Source: Calcarisporiella thermophila CBS 279.70
Taxonomy: Eukaryota; Calcarisporiellomycota
Assembly: GCF_041956535.1 (NCBI RefSeq)
Contig: NW_027192209.1
Coordinates: forward strand, 74,092 to 138,091
Direction: 5' to 3'
DNA length: 64,000 nt
Position 1 is the first letter of the stretch. Each line of letters starts with the position of its first letter. The position numbers were made by a program, and so were the translations under genes. Shown piece after piece: positions 12,747 to 24,560 of this stretch. The notes beneath the pieces were generated by a model that worked only from the letters and a program-made list of their open reading frames with translations, made no database searches and had not been told where the DNA came from.

Positions 12747-13145
12747 ATTTTTTTTTTCTTGTTATTTTTGTTGTCTCTTCTTTATCTTTTGGTCTTTAGA
12801 GGTTTTTGAAGGAAAATAAATTCATTAGTTTATTTTTTTTTATTTAGCATGTGCGTGTATCGGAGATTCCTTCGGGAGGCATCCTTCTTGGCTTTTCCCT
12901 CTTATCTTTTTTTTTTTCTTCTTTGGATTATTAAAACTAAAACACGTCTTATTGAAATGGGAAATTCATCCCACAAATACACCCAAGAAAGGGACGAAGA
13001 GAAGAAAAAAAATAAAAATTTTTTATATATATACTAATTGCAAACAATTAATCACGATTGAAGACAAAAAAAACTGCATAAATCCCAATTAACCCGGTGC
13101 GTTACCACGCACATACAAGACTCAAGCTTTCCGCCCACTCCTCAT
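12747..13145. other. Convergent 3' region between MON2 and STI1
   Basis: AT-rich spacer between two genes pointing at each other, with several T and A tracts. It would carry both polyadenylation regions. No gene is seen. Confidence 0.55.
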
Positions 13146-15170
13146 TTACGCAACTCGAATAATGCCCGCGTTGATCAGCTTTCGAATGTTGGCTGCCACC
13201 GACGGGTTCTTCATGTGCTCCTGTGCGGCACGCGGGTCTTGCTGCATCTGCTGAAGAATGGACTGCATGACCGGATCGCCCAAAATGCGCGCGATCTCGG
13301 GGTCACTGGCAGCCCGCTTCATCGTCTCTTCCTGGCTCTCATTCTGATATGCTTGGCTCATAGCCACATTGCACTTGAATACTTGCTGGTCGATCTCGGC
13401 CGAGTTCTTGTTATCCTTGTCGTGCTGCTTGGCAAGCTCGCAAGTTTCAAGACACTTGCTGTACTCCTTCTTCATGAACTGGATGGCTGCCTTGCGGATG
13501 TATGCCTTGACTGTAAGAATAAAAAAAAAAGAAAATTGTCAATACCAATGGATATTTGGAGCAGCCAGTAAACATGGTGAGAAAACGTACCAAAGGTGGG
13601 ATCCAACTCGATAGCTTTCTCACAGTCCTTCATCGCCTCGGGCAAAGCCATCAATTTGGTATAGCAGGCAGCGCGATTCGAGTAGCCCCGAGGGTCGTTC
13701 TCGTCCCTCTTGATGGCCTCGGTGTAGTGTGTAATGGCGCCAGAGAAATCGCCCTTCTTGAAAAGCTCGTTGCCAAGCTGGCGTTCTTTCTCTGCCAATT
13801 CCGGGCTGTGATATGCAAGTTTGGCACGGCGTGCCAATTCCTTTTCGGCATCACGGAGCTTGGTGAGGTATTCGGCAGTGCGATGCTCGGTGAGCGATTT
13901 GTTGAAATATTTGATCGCGTTCTCTAGGTCGTCCAGTTTTAGATACGAGTTGCCAATACGGCCAAACGCACGCGCAATCATCTTGTAATCGGCGCGAAGC
14001 TCGCGTCCCACCTCCACTGCTTGCTCACACACCTTAATGCACTCCTCGTACTTGCCCATCTCAAAGAGCACTGCCCCCTTGTTGGTCAGGATGCTGATGT
14101 TGGTGTTATCCAGCTCCCATGCTTTCTCATAGTGCAATAATGCCTCCTCGAACTGCTTTTGCTTGTAGGCTTGGTTTCCGAGCTCCTTTTCCTTCAGGGC
14201 CTCCTCCTTTTGCTTGGCACTTTCATCCTTCTCCTCCGTCTCCATTGGCTCCGGCTCCGGCTCCGGCTCCTTTGCAGCAGTAGGTTTCTCATTGTGGGAA
14301 GCGGACGATGTTCCGCTCGGCACACTGGAGCTTTCTGGCATCTCCGGCATCTCCGGCATCTCCGTTGGCATGTTCGCGTCAATTCCCATCAGACCCATCA
14401 TGGTGGTGAGGATGCGCTTATCCTGCATATGCATGGTGAGCACAGATGGGTTGGCTTGGATCGCCTTAATTTTCTCGACATAGTCGGGCTCCGTGAGATA
14501 GGGGGCAAGTTTGGGGTTGCCGCCGATCTTAGCAAGGATATCGCCAGAGAAGAGACGACCTAGAGCATCCTGAGGGTTGACTAACAAAGCATAAATAGGC
14601 GCATTGTCAGCAAACCAATGCAGTAGAATGTCTACCATCTGTATGGGCTAATACTCACAAGAATTCTCCAGATCTTCCAGTGCCTTCTTTAGCTGAGGAT
14701 TGTTGGGTTCATGCTTGAGTCCTTCACGATATGCTAGGCGTGCTTCGGCCAACCGATTTAACCCATGGAGAGCTGCGCCCTTTCGGCTATACCCCTAGAA
14801 CGCGAGAAAGAAAAGATAAACATTGCTCAGTCAACAAAATCTTCGTTATGGACATTAAATTAATTCGCGTCGTCATTACCTTGCCCCAGTCCTGTTTCAG
14901 AGACACAGTCTTTTCTGCATCCTCCAATGCGCGCTCATATTGTTTTAATGAGGCATAGGAGGCGGATCGGTTCGAGTAGAGTACGTGATTGGTGGGATCT
15001 AACTCAATAGCTTTGGTGAAATGCTCGATGGCTACTTCATAATTCTTTGCAAGAAACGCCTGATTGCCTTTGTTTTTAAATTCTTCAGCCTAGAATTATA
15101 GAAAGGGGAGAGGTTAGACAATGGAGTCTATGAGGGGAAAGTGGGAGAGGAAGGGACTATTTACGCTCAT
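13146..15170 (-). CDS. STI1: STI1/HOP, Hsp70-Hsp90 organising co-chaperone
   Basis: Cytosolic adaptor that links Hsp70 and Hsp90 during client transfer. Exons in transcript order: 15165-15170, 14880-15089, 14659-14794, 13591-14580, 13146-13510, giving 568 residues. Layout is that of Sti1: TPR1 (about 3-110, starting [12 protein letters not shown]), DP1 (about 120-180), an acidic linker with a short MPE repeat (about 189-200), TPR2A (from about 245, [16 protein letters not shown]), TPR2B (with [13 protein letters not shown]), and DP2 ending in [10 protein letters not shown]. The family's typical helix AYIRKAA is restored by the last splice. The first coding exon holds only two codons (Met-Ser); the acceptor leads directly into AEEF, which is where Sti1 proteins start. 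A step-type heat-shock element lies 80-110 bases upstream. NAP1 follows upstream on the same strand. Confidence 0.97.
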
Positions 15171-15252
15171 GTTTTGAATAGATACTCGAGGGTGGAGTGT
15201 GCAAAGAAGGTCAAGGGACTCTGGATGCGAATTTTTTATTCGAAATTTTGAT

Positions 15253-15277
15253 TTTCCTTGTGCTTCTACAAGTTTCG
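15253..15277 (-). promoter_or_regulatory. Step-type heat-shock element upstream of STI1
   Basis: Three TTC units on the plus strand begin at 15254, 15264 and 15274, exactly 10 bases apart, each in an nTTCn five-base module. This is the gapped or step-type arrangement bound by Hsf1. A further TTCGAA begins at 15239, in 5-base register with the array. The site lies 83-107 bases upstream of the STI1 start codon, a gene known to be Hsf1-controlled in yeast. Confidence 0.6.
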
Positions 15278-15460
15278 AGTCTGTCGAGGGATTATCAGCC
15301 ACCCAAAACATTCTTTAAACGACCACTTAATGGAGATTAAACGATCAAAAGCGCTATGTAACTCTTTATAAACGAAAAGGTGAAAAAAAAAATAAACAAC
15401 CGTAAGAGAAACAAAAAATATTAAAAAAATCTATATAGAAGATGTGTAGGTAGGAAGGAT

Positions 15461-16992
15461 TTATTGTTGCTTGCATTCGGGCGCCTTCTCATCTTTTTCC
15501 GCTGGGATCTATTGGAGAGGGGAACAGATTTATAGGTTATATTAACTTATCCCAGTGCTCTTTAAAGGTTAAGACTTACATAGTCATCATCGTCATCATC
15601 GTCTCCATCATCATCCTCCTCCTCGTCGTCATCCTCTTCCTCATAAAGCTCGTCATCCTCGTAGTCGTCCTCTATGCCCTCGAAGTCAAGAGCTTTTCCA
15701 GTGAACCAATCGATGGCGTGAGGAACAATCTGTTTGGCGTTCATCAATAAACATTAGATCACACATATCCCTGGTGAAGCCTCCAAAGTTCCCTGGTTAC
15801 CTTATCCTTGAAAATTTCGCCGAGCTCATAGTCTGCCTCTAGCATTGCACTGAGTTCATGCTCCTCTTCCTCCTCGAGCTCAGAATCCTTTGGCACAGAG
15901 GGTGGGCTGAAGAAGTTGAAGAATGACTCCGTTGGAACAGTCTTCTTCACAACGCGGGTTTCGCCGGAGGACTTATGCCGCTGCTTTTTCTCCTCGATGG
16001 TCACGGTGAGATTCTTGCCCTCCTTCCATTGAATTTCGGTACCCTCGGCACGGTCGTACACATAGTCGCCGCCATAGCCAGGCTTATCCTGGTAGTAATA
16101 CGTCTTCGTCAGGACGGCGTTTGTGAAAAACTCGTTCTCTGCGAATTCAAATTCAAGGCGGAATCCGGGCCGGTCAAAGTAGCCAACACGCACGTCCACA
16201 AGGGACCTGAGCGCCTCTTCGTCAGCCTCGGATATCATCCCGGATATGCGACCATTCGTCTTCATGGCCGAGAGCCAGAATTCGGGAATGCCCACTTCCT
16301 TCTGCCCCTGTTCGTTTGCGCCCTTCTCCTCCTCAGCTCCCTCCTCCTTCTCCTCCTCCTCTTCGTCCTCCTCAGCGGCAATCTTCTCGCCCAGCTTCAC
16401 CTCCTCCTCAGTTGGTTCCTGCTTTCCGACGACGATAGCATTGCGCTTCTCATATAATGGCTGGAAGAGGCCGGCATACTTCTTCTCGAGCTGGAAGATT
16501 TCCTCTTGTAGCTTGATTTCCAATTCGGCATGCTGTGACTGCAAATAACGAAGGGAATTGACGCGGCGTTTTACCTCTGGCGAAAGTGTCTGGATGTAGC
16601 CAGATGATTTTCCGACGAGCTGTCCAAGGCGTCCTTGGATCATGGACAGCATCCGGGGATCATTGAACATTCCTCTGATGTTATCTAAAAGGAGGGATAT
16701 GATAGGCCATCTAGATCATCTAGATGTGATCCAACTTCGAAATGCAAAGATTACCTTTTTCCATATGTTCAGAAATGGTGGGGACGCTCGGAGGCTGCGA
16801 AGAAGCAATGGGTGCGTTGAAAATGGGAGTGTTTTGAGGGGTTGGAGCTGCTGATTCAGAATCTTGAACCTTTTTCCGGATGTCCACACCTTATCGAGAA
16901 AGATCCATGATTCATTGATCATTCATCAATGTTAGTCTCTGAATAAGTAGAAGAAGCTATCAAGGGATGTTACCTGGCCGATTTTGGGACAT
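15461..16992 (-). CDS. NAP1: NAP1 nucleosome assembly protein
   Basis: Histone H2A-H2B chaperone that shuttles between cytosol and nucleus. Exons in transcript order: 16974-16992, 16755-16889, 15801-16684, 15580-15729, 15461-15508, giving 411 residues. Family landmarks: the dimerisation helix with LRYLQSQHAELE and FQLEKKYAGLF, the domain segment IPEFWLSAMKTN, GFRLEFEFAENEFF, ESFFNFFSPP, and PHAIDWFTGKAL followed by a long Asp/Glu tail. The protein ends APECKQQ, a CaaX-type motif that NAP1 proteins keep and that is known to be prenylated in some species. The third intron lies just after EIFKDK. The second acceptor was chosen because it yields MSQNRPGVDIRKK in frame. Its promoter faces that of the permease across about 840 bases. 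Confidence 0.96.
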
Positions 16993-17831
16993 GATTCCAA
17001 AACAAAAAAGCTAATATCTTCTTTATAGTTTGAAAACTCAACAAACTTTGACGCACTGCAAGCGCTCAACAAAAGATAATAGTTGCCAAGCCACCGACAG
17101 GATTATTTTTAAAATTTTGCTTGATTTGCTTGTCTATGTCATTAAGAATTTGCGGGTCGAATCATTAAATACTTGTGCATGGGAAGCCCACTCAGTGTTA
17201 ATTTAGCTGTGTTTGTTTTTGCGCATTTCTCCCTCCCGCCGGTCCCATAAGCTGCAAGGGAGAAACGGGAATGCTTCCAAGAGAAGCCCTTCGGCCCAAA
17301 TGGGAAGCCGCGCTTAACACCCACCTCGTAGCATGCTGGCATCCGGAAACCCTACCTGCCCACCAACCCTAATCCATCCGAGAACCCTAACCTCTCGTCC
17401 GGAACCTGCTCTCCCAGTCCGCTGCCGGAAGCGGTAGGCTCTCTGCAGCCGGCCGCTGAGGCTGCTTTCCAGCACGGGTCTGCGCCTAGACCAAGGATGA
17501 GCAAGGGGGAAGGGATGTGAGAAGAGGCATTCGGAGAAGAGCGCTGTTCTCACGATATCGGTCTGTCAAGATATGGTTCGCAGGTTTGCGTCAAAGCATT
17601 CTCCGGCGCCTCTTCCCTGAAATTGCGATGCAATCAATGGCTCTTGCCACATATTAAAACTCTAATGGGTGGTGGCTCTAGAGCACATGACTTTCGACGC
17701 AAGGTTCCATATCTCCCTTGTCCATTTCGGGAATTCTGCTTATAAGACTCTTAGTGAGTGCCCCTTATCGCTTTGCCTATCCTTTCCCTCCCTCTCTTCC
17801 CCCCGTTTCCCACTTATCTCATTCCCCCGCC
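16993..17831. other. Divergent intergenic region between NAP1 and the permease
   Basis: About 840 bases serving as promoter space for two divergent genes. The centre (about 17200-17580) is clearly more GC-rich than the flanks and carries three spaced AACCCTA motifs. No reading frame in it resembles a known protein. Confidence 0.5.
17347..17390 (+). promoter_or_regulatory. Cluster of three telobox-like motifs
   Basis: AACCCTA begins at 17348, 17365 and 17383, spaced 17 and 18 bases; the last two are full AACCCTAA. Such motifs match one and a fraction units of a TTAGGG-type telomere repeat and act as promoter elements bound by Myb/TRF-like or Tbf1-like factors in plants and yeasts. Any role here is inferred from position between two divergent genes. 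Confidence 0.35.
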
Positions 17832-20060
17832 ATGGATTCTGGAGAAAGACGTCTACGTGAGCTCGGCTATAAACAAGAGCTCAAGCGAGAACTCACTACA
17901 TTCAGCAATTACGCCGTTTCACTTTCAATCGTTTGCATTTCGAGCGGACTCACCTCGCTTTTCCAGTACGGCATGAGGACGGGGGGGCCGGTTGTAATTA
18001 TATTCGGTTGGATCATTTCCAGCATCATGACTCTCTCGGTAGCACTTTCCATGGCCGGTAGGTTTGTTGACCTTCCTTTCTTCCTGCCCCTCTAACTTTT
18101 GCGCCCCCTTTTCCCTCCCCTCCCTTTCATACGCTTGTTCGCACCAGAAATATGCTCCTCTTTCCCAACCTCGGGAGGCCTGTACTTCTGGGCCTATTAT
18201 CTGGCCTCTCCTAAATACGCGCCCGTGTCAGCGTTCTTCACCGGGTACTTCAATCTGTTGGGCCAATTCGCTGTATCGGCCTCGATCGATTTTGGCTTGG
18301 TATTCTTCCAGATTCTTACTGCTGATGGGCTTTTTGGTAAACCACCTTGCCATATGTAGGCTCTTATGTTAGGTGGTACAATCTCGTCCGTCGTAGACAC
18401 CTTCGTTCCCACTCCGCCCATCATTATCGCACTCCATTTTGCCATCGTCGCCTCACACTGTATCATGAATTCGCTAGGCATGAAGGTCCTACGAGTATTG
18501 AACGATATCTCGGGGGTGTGGCAAGCCGTTGCGCCGTTCGTGGTAGTCGTGACCGTCTTGGTCTTCTCGCGAAACAATCTGAGAGACGCAGAGTTTGTCT
18601 TTACGCGTAAATATCACAGGGCCCCCCTGATCGATTCATTCTAATTGGATACTAATATAAAGTGGGATTGGCTTTGCAGATTTCGAGAATCAAACTGGCT
18701 TTGCTTCCAGTGCTTATGTGGCATTAATTGGGGTTCTGATGGCACAATACACCCTCACAGGCTACGACGCATCTGCTCACATGGTCGAGTCATTTATTTG
18801 CCCTCTTGACCTATTTCTATGCAACTGACCTCTTTTTCCCTGGTAGACCGAGGAGACAAAGCGAGCCGATGTTGCGGGCCCAGTTGGGATGATCTTGGCC
18901 GTTCTCGTGAGTTTCCTTGTTGGCCTTTTCTTCCTTATCGGCTTGCTCTTCTCAGTGCAAGATTATAACTCAGTCCTCAACACCCGAACCAATTTCCCGG
19001 TCACACAGATCTTACTGGTAAGCGGAGGGCTATAAGCTATTTGTGAGGGAGAAGACTAAGGTTAAATTCTCGTACACTATGGCTGAATTGTCAGGATGCG
19101 ACTGGCCCCACTGGCACAATCATTCTGATGACTCTCCTGATTGTTGCATGTTGGTTCTGTGTAAGGATCACTCGCCATATCGATTGTGTGCTTTTACTAT
19201 CATACTAATATGCTGCACTCTGTACCTCGACGCAGGGCCTAGCCAGCATCACTGCCAATAGCCGAATGATATACGCCTTTTCAAGAGATGGAGCCCTCCC
19301 TGCATCCAAGATATGGCACAGGCTTGGAAGCAATGGAATCCCCCTCAATGCTGTGTTCCTCTCTTCATTCGTTGCATTTATATTGGTAACAAAAATCCCG
19401 CTAGTCTGCTTAGTTATGTCAAGTGTATTCCTCTCAACACCAAACCTGTCAATTCAAACTAGGCTCTACCGTATCTCGGCAACTCTACTGCTTATGGAGC
19501 AGGTATGCTGTCTATTTTCGTTTTCTCGTTTGATCTTCCTCCCCGGTATCCTCCTCTAATGTTTCTTATTTTGGGGTTGTCTATGCTTAGTCACTAGTGT
19601 TGCCACGATTGGCCTTTATCTTTCCTATGGCTCTCCCATTCTCTGCAAGGTGCTGTTCCGCCGGTTCACGCCAGGCGCTTTTCGTCTCCCGTTCTCCACC
19701 CTTATCAACACCATCGCTCTGCTGTGGATAGCCTTCATCACCGTCCTCTTTGTGCTTCCGCAGGTGAACCCCGTCACGGCTGAGTCCATGGTAAAAGACC
19801 ATCTTTTCTTTGTCTCGAATAATATGTCCGTTGAGTCTTTGTTTTTTCTTTTGCTTTGGTTTCTGCCGAGTCAATAGAATTATGCCTCTGTTGCGGTTGG
19901 AGCTCTCACAATAGGAACCCTACTTGGGTGGGTGTTCGACGCGCACCGCTGGTTTAAGGGTCCCGTGGCCAATATTGAGCCGGAGGAGACGCTAGAGTCA
20001 GATTCCCCCTTTAAAGTTACCATGAGTGCGGTTCCCACGGATGAAAAAAATTTAGCCTGA
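17832..20060 (+). CDS. APC-family permease, Uga4/GABA-choline type
   Basis: Multi-pass plasma-membrane or vacuolar transporter for an amine such as GABA, choline or polyamine. Ten exons: 17832-18057, 18148-18336, 18373-18606, 18680-18783, 18847-19017, 19095-19160, 19236-19385, 19463-19502, 19591-19790, 19878-20060, giving 520 residues. Family marks: the N-terminal RRLRELGYKQELKRE, SGGLYFWAYYLA after the first helices, GYDASAHMTEETK, and ANSRMIYAFSRDGALP followed by ALPYLGNSTAYGA, all typical of fungal GABA permeases. About 12 hydrophobic segments are visible. Two weak points: the 36-nt second intron, and an unusual donor (GTCGAG) after the ATG codon at 18781-18783. The ATG at 17832 has a good context and leads into the conserved start. 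Substrate cannot be read from sequence. Confidence 0.92.
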
Positions 20061-20333
20061 CCTTCGCTTCTGTATGTATTCCAGAGCCATATCTATCTAT
20101 TAACTTATAAATATCGAATAATTTATTGAAGAAAATCAAAAAAGGAGTGTTGGAAGAATAGAGAAACAAGAATGAGAAGGAATGTATATAGACAACATAG
20201 AAATAGTGGGAGAAGAAAAAAAATAAATATTTGAATTGCTCGATCTCTTACATTGAAAAAAAAAAGAAAGGAAGAAGCTGAGAGGAAAAAAAGTGCCAAA
20301 AGAAATTCACATTCGTACAAAAGGATTTGTTTT

Positions 20334-21082
20334 TTAGACATACTGCAGCTTGAGTGCATAATCCACTCCGCTTCTTCGTAATTTCTCCATCACTCGACGG
20401 TTTCGTTCCTCCTCGTCCATCTCCTTGAGTAAAATTACATTGGCCAAAAATGCAATGACATCTAGAGTGTCGAAGCCAAACAAAGTAGTGTAGACAACGG
20501 TCAAAAAATTGGTACCTCGGTCAATAATCATCTTGCCGCATCCTGGGAACACAGAGAGGGGGGTGCAAATGTCGGATGGCACAGCATTGTCCCTTGGGTT
20601 CATGAAGCCGCAGCATCTGTTACGGTTCTGGAAGTTAGCTCGCGTAGCAGTGGAGAGTTTAGCCCAGCTATTTGGAAGGGACTCGAAGAGTTGCAGCGAA
20701 TCGAACCAGGGAATGCTGGCAATGACCAGCTCAATCATAAAGATGACTAGGAGAATCCAGTTGGCTATGATGAGATAGTTCTTTTGCCGAACCATGGGAA
20801 GGCCACCCACCAGGGACAGCACGCCCACAAATAAGCTCATACCGCCAGCAATCATGCCCACTAAGAAACAGAAATGAGGGTACGGTCAGAATGATGATGG
20901 AAATGCATCATGACTCATCTAGCAATAGGAAACCTACCCAGTTCGAGATGTCGTGACATTACCAGATCACGGATGAATTCATCCTGGAAATACCAGACGG
21001 TAGGGAAGGTAAGCAATATAATACCCTTTGCTAGGAAAGCAAGGGTGATTAAATGCTGCACAAGTCGCACCCTGCTGTACAT
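20334..21082 (-). CDS. Tetraspanin, fungal Pls1/Tsp type
   Basis: Four-helix membrane protein of 223 residues from exons 20938-21082 and 20334-20860. Hydrophobic segments lie at about 10-30, 50-72, 77-98 and 166-193. The large outer loop between helices 3 and 4 carries the hallmark CCG (131-133) plus further cysteines (in DICTP and PGCGK), which fits a tetraspanin EC2 loop with disulfides. The tail is short and charged (KEMDEEERNRR). Fungal tetraspanins organise membrane microdomains, and Pls1 controls penetration-peg and germination events in some ascomycetes; the role here is unknown. It converges with the permease gene. The start gives a short positively charged N-terminus before helix 1, as expected. 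Confidence 0.82.
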
Positions 21083-21539
21083 GAAGAAAAATCAAACCAG
21101 TTGATTTAGGAAGAGATGCTGGCGATGTATATGTAGAATGGAATTGAATGAAGGATGGGATGATACGCTATAATTAATAATCAAACAATGGGCGAATGAG
21201 AAAAAAAAAATAGAAAATATAAAATAAAAGGGTGGGCTCCGTTCTCAAGAAAATATAGATATGCTTCAAGAAAAGGATTCGATTCCCGTAGCCGAGCGGA
21301 ACAAAGAACGTCCGTGTACAACACCCGTCAAGGACCCAGAATTAGGCGGGCGCAGCATCGAAAATTAAGCACCCTTCACCTTCCATATCGAAGATATAAA
21401 CACTCCCCTGTCAATTTCAAACCAAGCATGAAGTTTTATTGGCAACATTGCAGATGCTATATCCTCCTACACACACATATAAAACAAGATAGAGCAGATG
21501 TCTGGTTTGTCTGCCATGTTATTTGTAATCGAATAAAGA
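21083..21539. other. Intergenic spacer between tetraspanin and transketolase
   Basis: AT-rich, with an A tract near 21200. A stretch near 21269 resembles a pol III B box, but no tRNA can be folded around it. No gene is recognised. Confidence 0.5.
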
Positions 21540-23817
21540 CTACAAGTTTGTATCCCAAGGCTTTTCCAGCAGATCGGGAACCTCGCGTCCCTTGTAGTAA
21601 TCCACCACCTGGCGCACCTTCCTTGAGATATTCTGAGGCGTGAACCCGAAATGCTCATACACCTTGGTGTAGGGTCCACTCGAACCAAAGGTGTTCATTC
21701 CGATGGGGGCATGCGCATACCTAGTCCACCCAAATGGACTCAGCGCCTCCAGCGAAACTATCGGAATGCCGTGGCCAAGAACGTCTCGGCGATACTCGAT
21801 GGGCTGCTCTTCGAACAGCTCTTGGCAAGGCATCGACACGACTCGGACCTGCAGGCCTTGCTTGGCGAGCTCGTCTGCAGTGGCCACACAGATTGAAGTT
21901 TCCGAACCAGTCCCGATGAGGATCACCTGCGGATTCGCCACGTCCCGTAGTACATATCCTCCTCGGAGCGTCTTCTCGATCGACGAGCCCTCGAGATGCG
22001 GAAGATTCTGACGCGATAGGGATATGACGGAAGGACGCGTGCGATTGCGTAGCGCAATTGCATAGCAGCCGCTGGTCTCATTGCCGTCCGCGGGACGAAG
22101 TACAAGCATGTTGGGTGTTGCGCGGCACAGCGCTAAAGTTTCGATTGGCTGGTGCGTTGGCCCATCCTCCCCAAGACCAATCGAATCGTGGGTCATCACA
22201 TAAATTACCCCGAGTTGTGACAGCGCAGAGAGGCGCGCAGCGCCCCAAGCATAGGTAAGGAAGTTAAGGAAAGTGCCTCCGAAGGGTATAAACCCTCCAT
22301 AAGCCGCCATTCCATTCATAACACCGGCCATGGCATGCTCACGCACTCCGTAGCGCAGGTAGCGCCCAGAGTAGTTGCCAAGCTTCGTACTGGGAGGCTG
22401 AAAGTCGACTGCATCCGGCCAGCGCGTCAGGTTAGATCCAGTCAAATCGGCAGAGCCCCCAATCATCTCGGGGATGACCCCGACCAGCTTCGTGAGCACC
22501 GTTTCCGACAACTTACGGGTTGCAACCGCCTTATCGCTGGGGCTGAACTGAGGCAATGCGGCCTCCCAGTTGGGCGGCAGCTGATTCTTGTGTCGTCGCT
22601 TGATTTCCTCCGCCTCCTTCGGATATTTCTGCGCATATTTCTCGAAGAGTTGGTTCCACTCCTGGTGTTTTTTGCGCCCGCGCTCTGCGCAGGCTCGATA
22701 ATGGTCATAGGTTGCCTGGGGAACGTGGAAAAATTGCTCAGGATCGAATCCAAGTTTGCGCTTCACCTCCTTGATGTCCTCCGGATCGAGTGGCGCACCA
22801 TGGACTTTTTCTTTTCCTTGCAGTTTCGATCCATAACCAATGGTGGTGCGCAGCTTGATCATGGACGGTTTATCTTTGACGCGTTTCGCTTCTTCGATGG
22901 CGCGATTCAGGGTTGAGATATCGTTGTCTCCATCTCCAACCACCTGGCAATGCCAACCGTAGGCTTCAAACCGTTTGTATACATCCTCTGTGAATGAGAG
23001 CGCGGTATCACCATCAATCGTGATACTATTATCATCGTAAATTGCTATCAAATTGCCCAGCTGAAGATGCCCAGCAAGCGAGGCAGCCTCCGATGCAATT
23101 CCTTCTTGAAGACAGCCATCGCCCATGATCATGTAGACATGGTGGTCAAACAAGTCAAACCCGGGTCGATTGTAAGTTGCCGCCATATGCTCACGTGCAA
23201 TTGCCAGGCCGACTGCATTGGAGACTCCTTGACCCAGTGGGCCAGTGGTCACTTCAACGCCGGGCGTTAAATGGTTCTCAGGGTGACCTGGAGTTCTATC
23301 AGGGAGGAATAGAAGGATGGTAAGTGAAATAAGGAAAAAAACATCGAATACTATCCAGCAAAGTTACGCACTTGCTTTCCACCTGACGGAAGCTCTTCAA
23401 GTCTTCCATAGTGACATCATAGCCCAGAAAGTGAAGCATAATATACTGAAGTGCACAAGCATGCCCATTGGAGAGCACAAATCTATCCCTGTTGTACTAT
23501 CATGAAATAATAAGAAAGAAAGAAAAATAAGTGAAATATTGTGGAAATTGTGGCAAAACAAGTGTATCCAAATATATACCCAACTAGGGTCGCTAGGGTC
23601 GCAATTAATATGGTTTGTCCACAACACATGTGCCAATGGCGCACATCCCATAGGTGCTCCTGTATGGGGAGTAGTACACATTTGTATAACTTGGGCTTAT
23701 TTCGTGACATTATAAGTACTCACCTGGATGCCCACTGTCGGCTTTCCTCACAACATCAGCGGCAAGGGTTCGAATAGTGTTAATGCACAGCCAGTCTTTA
23801 TTCTGATTTTGGGTCAT
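21540..23817 (-). CDS. TKL1: Transketolase
   Basis: Thiamine-diphosphate enzyme of the pentose phosphate pathway that moves two-carbon units between sugar phosphates in the cytosol. Exons in transcript order: 23724-23817, 23580-23659, 23372-23496, 21540-23295, giving 684 residues, the usual length. Motifs: [10 protein letters not shown] and ADSGHPGAPMG at the N-terminus, [27 protein letters not shown], the ThDP-binding [13 protein letters not shown] ending in the YDDN segment, and in the pyrimidine-binding domain the catalytic-Glu region [15 protein letters not shown], then [16 protein letters not shown]. The first splice restores GHPGAPMG and the third restores ESKTPGHPE. The donor at 23371 (GTGCGT) is needed for frame. 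Everything expected for an active enzyme is present. Confidence 0.98.
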
Positions 23818-24560
23818 TATTTTAATTTAAAGTCTTCTTCTGATAACGCGAAAAATGGTAAATAAGAATTGTGGAAGGGTCTTCGAAGCAGGGGGGAAAA
23901 ATGAAGATTTTACTGGGGGTTTAGCCTGATATAAAAGAGAAAGGAACGCCACTCACCACGGGAGCAAAATGAATATGCAGTCACCTTACAATCGGGTTTA
24001 AAATGAACATACGTTTTCACTCCGATGCTTAATTAGGACTCAGAAGAGTGGTGATGTCGTAGGTTACTACTGCCCCTAACCCCGGATAGGAAATGCACTC
24101 TTGACATTGTCGTCATACCGAGAGAACTTCCAAAGTATCGGTCAAACAACGGCTATTATCGAGGCGCAACCCGAGAGTATCAGGTTGAGCTTCCCATCTA
24201 TGGCGACAAAGCATATCTGATATCATCGACTTCAGATGTGGTAGTAGCGGTGTTTTATGGTCGCGAATGTTTAACCAGTATTTGACTTATTTTACAGACA
24301 AAGCGAGCATATATCGCTTAAATTCTAGACCGGAGAGGCTATATATAATAATTTAAAATTGTTGGTAAAAAAAGGAAAAGACAATGAGTAAAAATAATAA
24401 ATGAGAAAAAAGGGAAAATAAAATTTACACAATAAAATAAACAAAAAAAGGGCTCCTGCTACAACTGAAAACATGCTTCATTCATAATTCGCGTATTATA
24501 CAAAAAAAACCTTTAAATGATATTCTCAGTGTTCTCGCTAAGAAATCTAGTGTTATAATG
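23818..24560. other. Intergenic region upstream of transketolase
   Basis: About 740 bases. The half nearer transketolase is likely promoter; the other half is very AT-rich 3' flank of the hydrolase gene, with long A runs at about 24365-24450. No ORF, RNA gene or repeat is recognised. Confidence 0.5.

Noticed and set aside
17832-20060. Permease and neighbours as part of a secondary-metabolite cluster
   Set aside because: Flanking genes are housekeeping chaperones, a tetraspanin and transketolase; no synthase, regulator or tailoring enzyme is present.
21262-21300. Possible tRNA, from a GGATTCGATTCCCG stretch resembling a pol III B box
   Set aside because: No A box or cloverleaf can be placed upstream or downstream on either strand.
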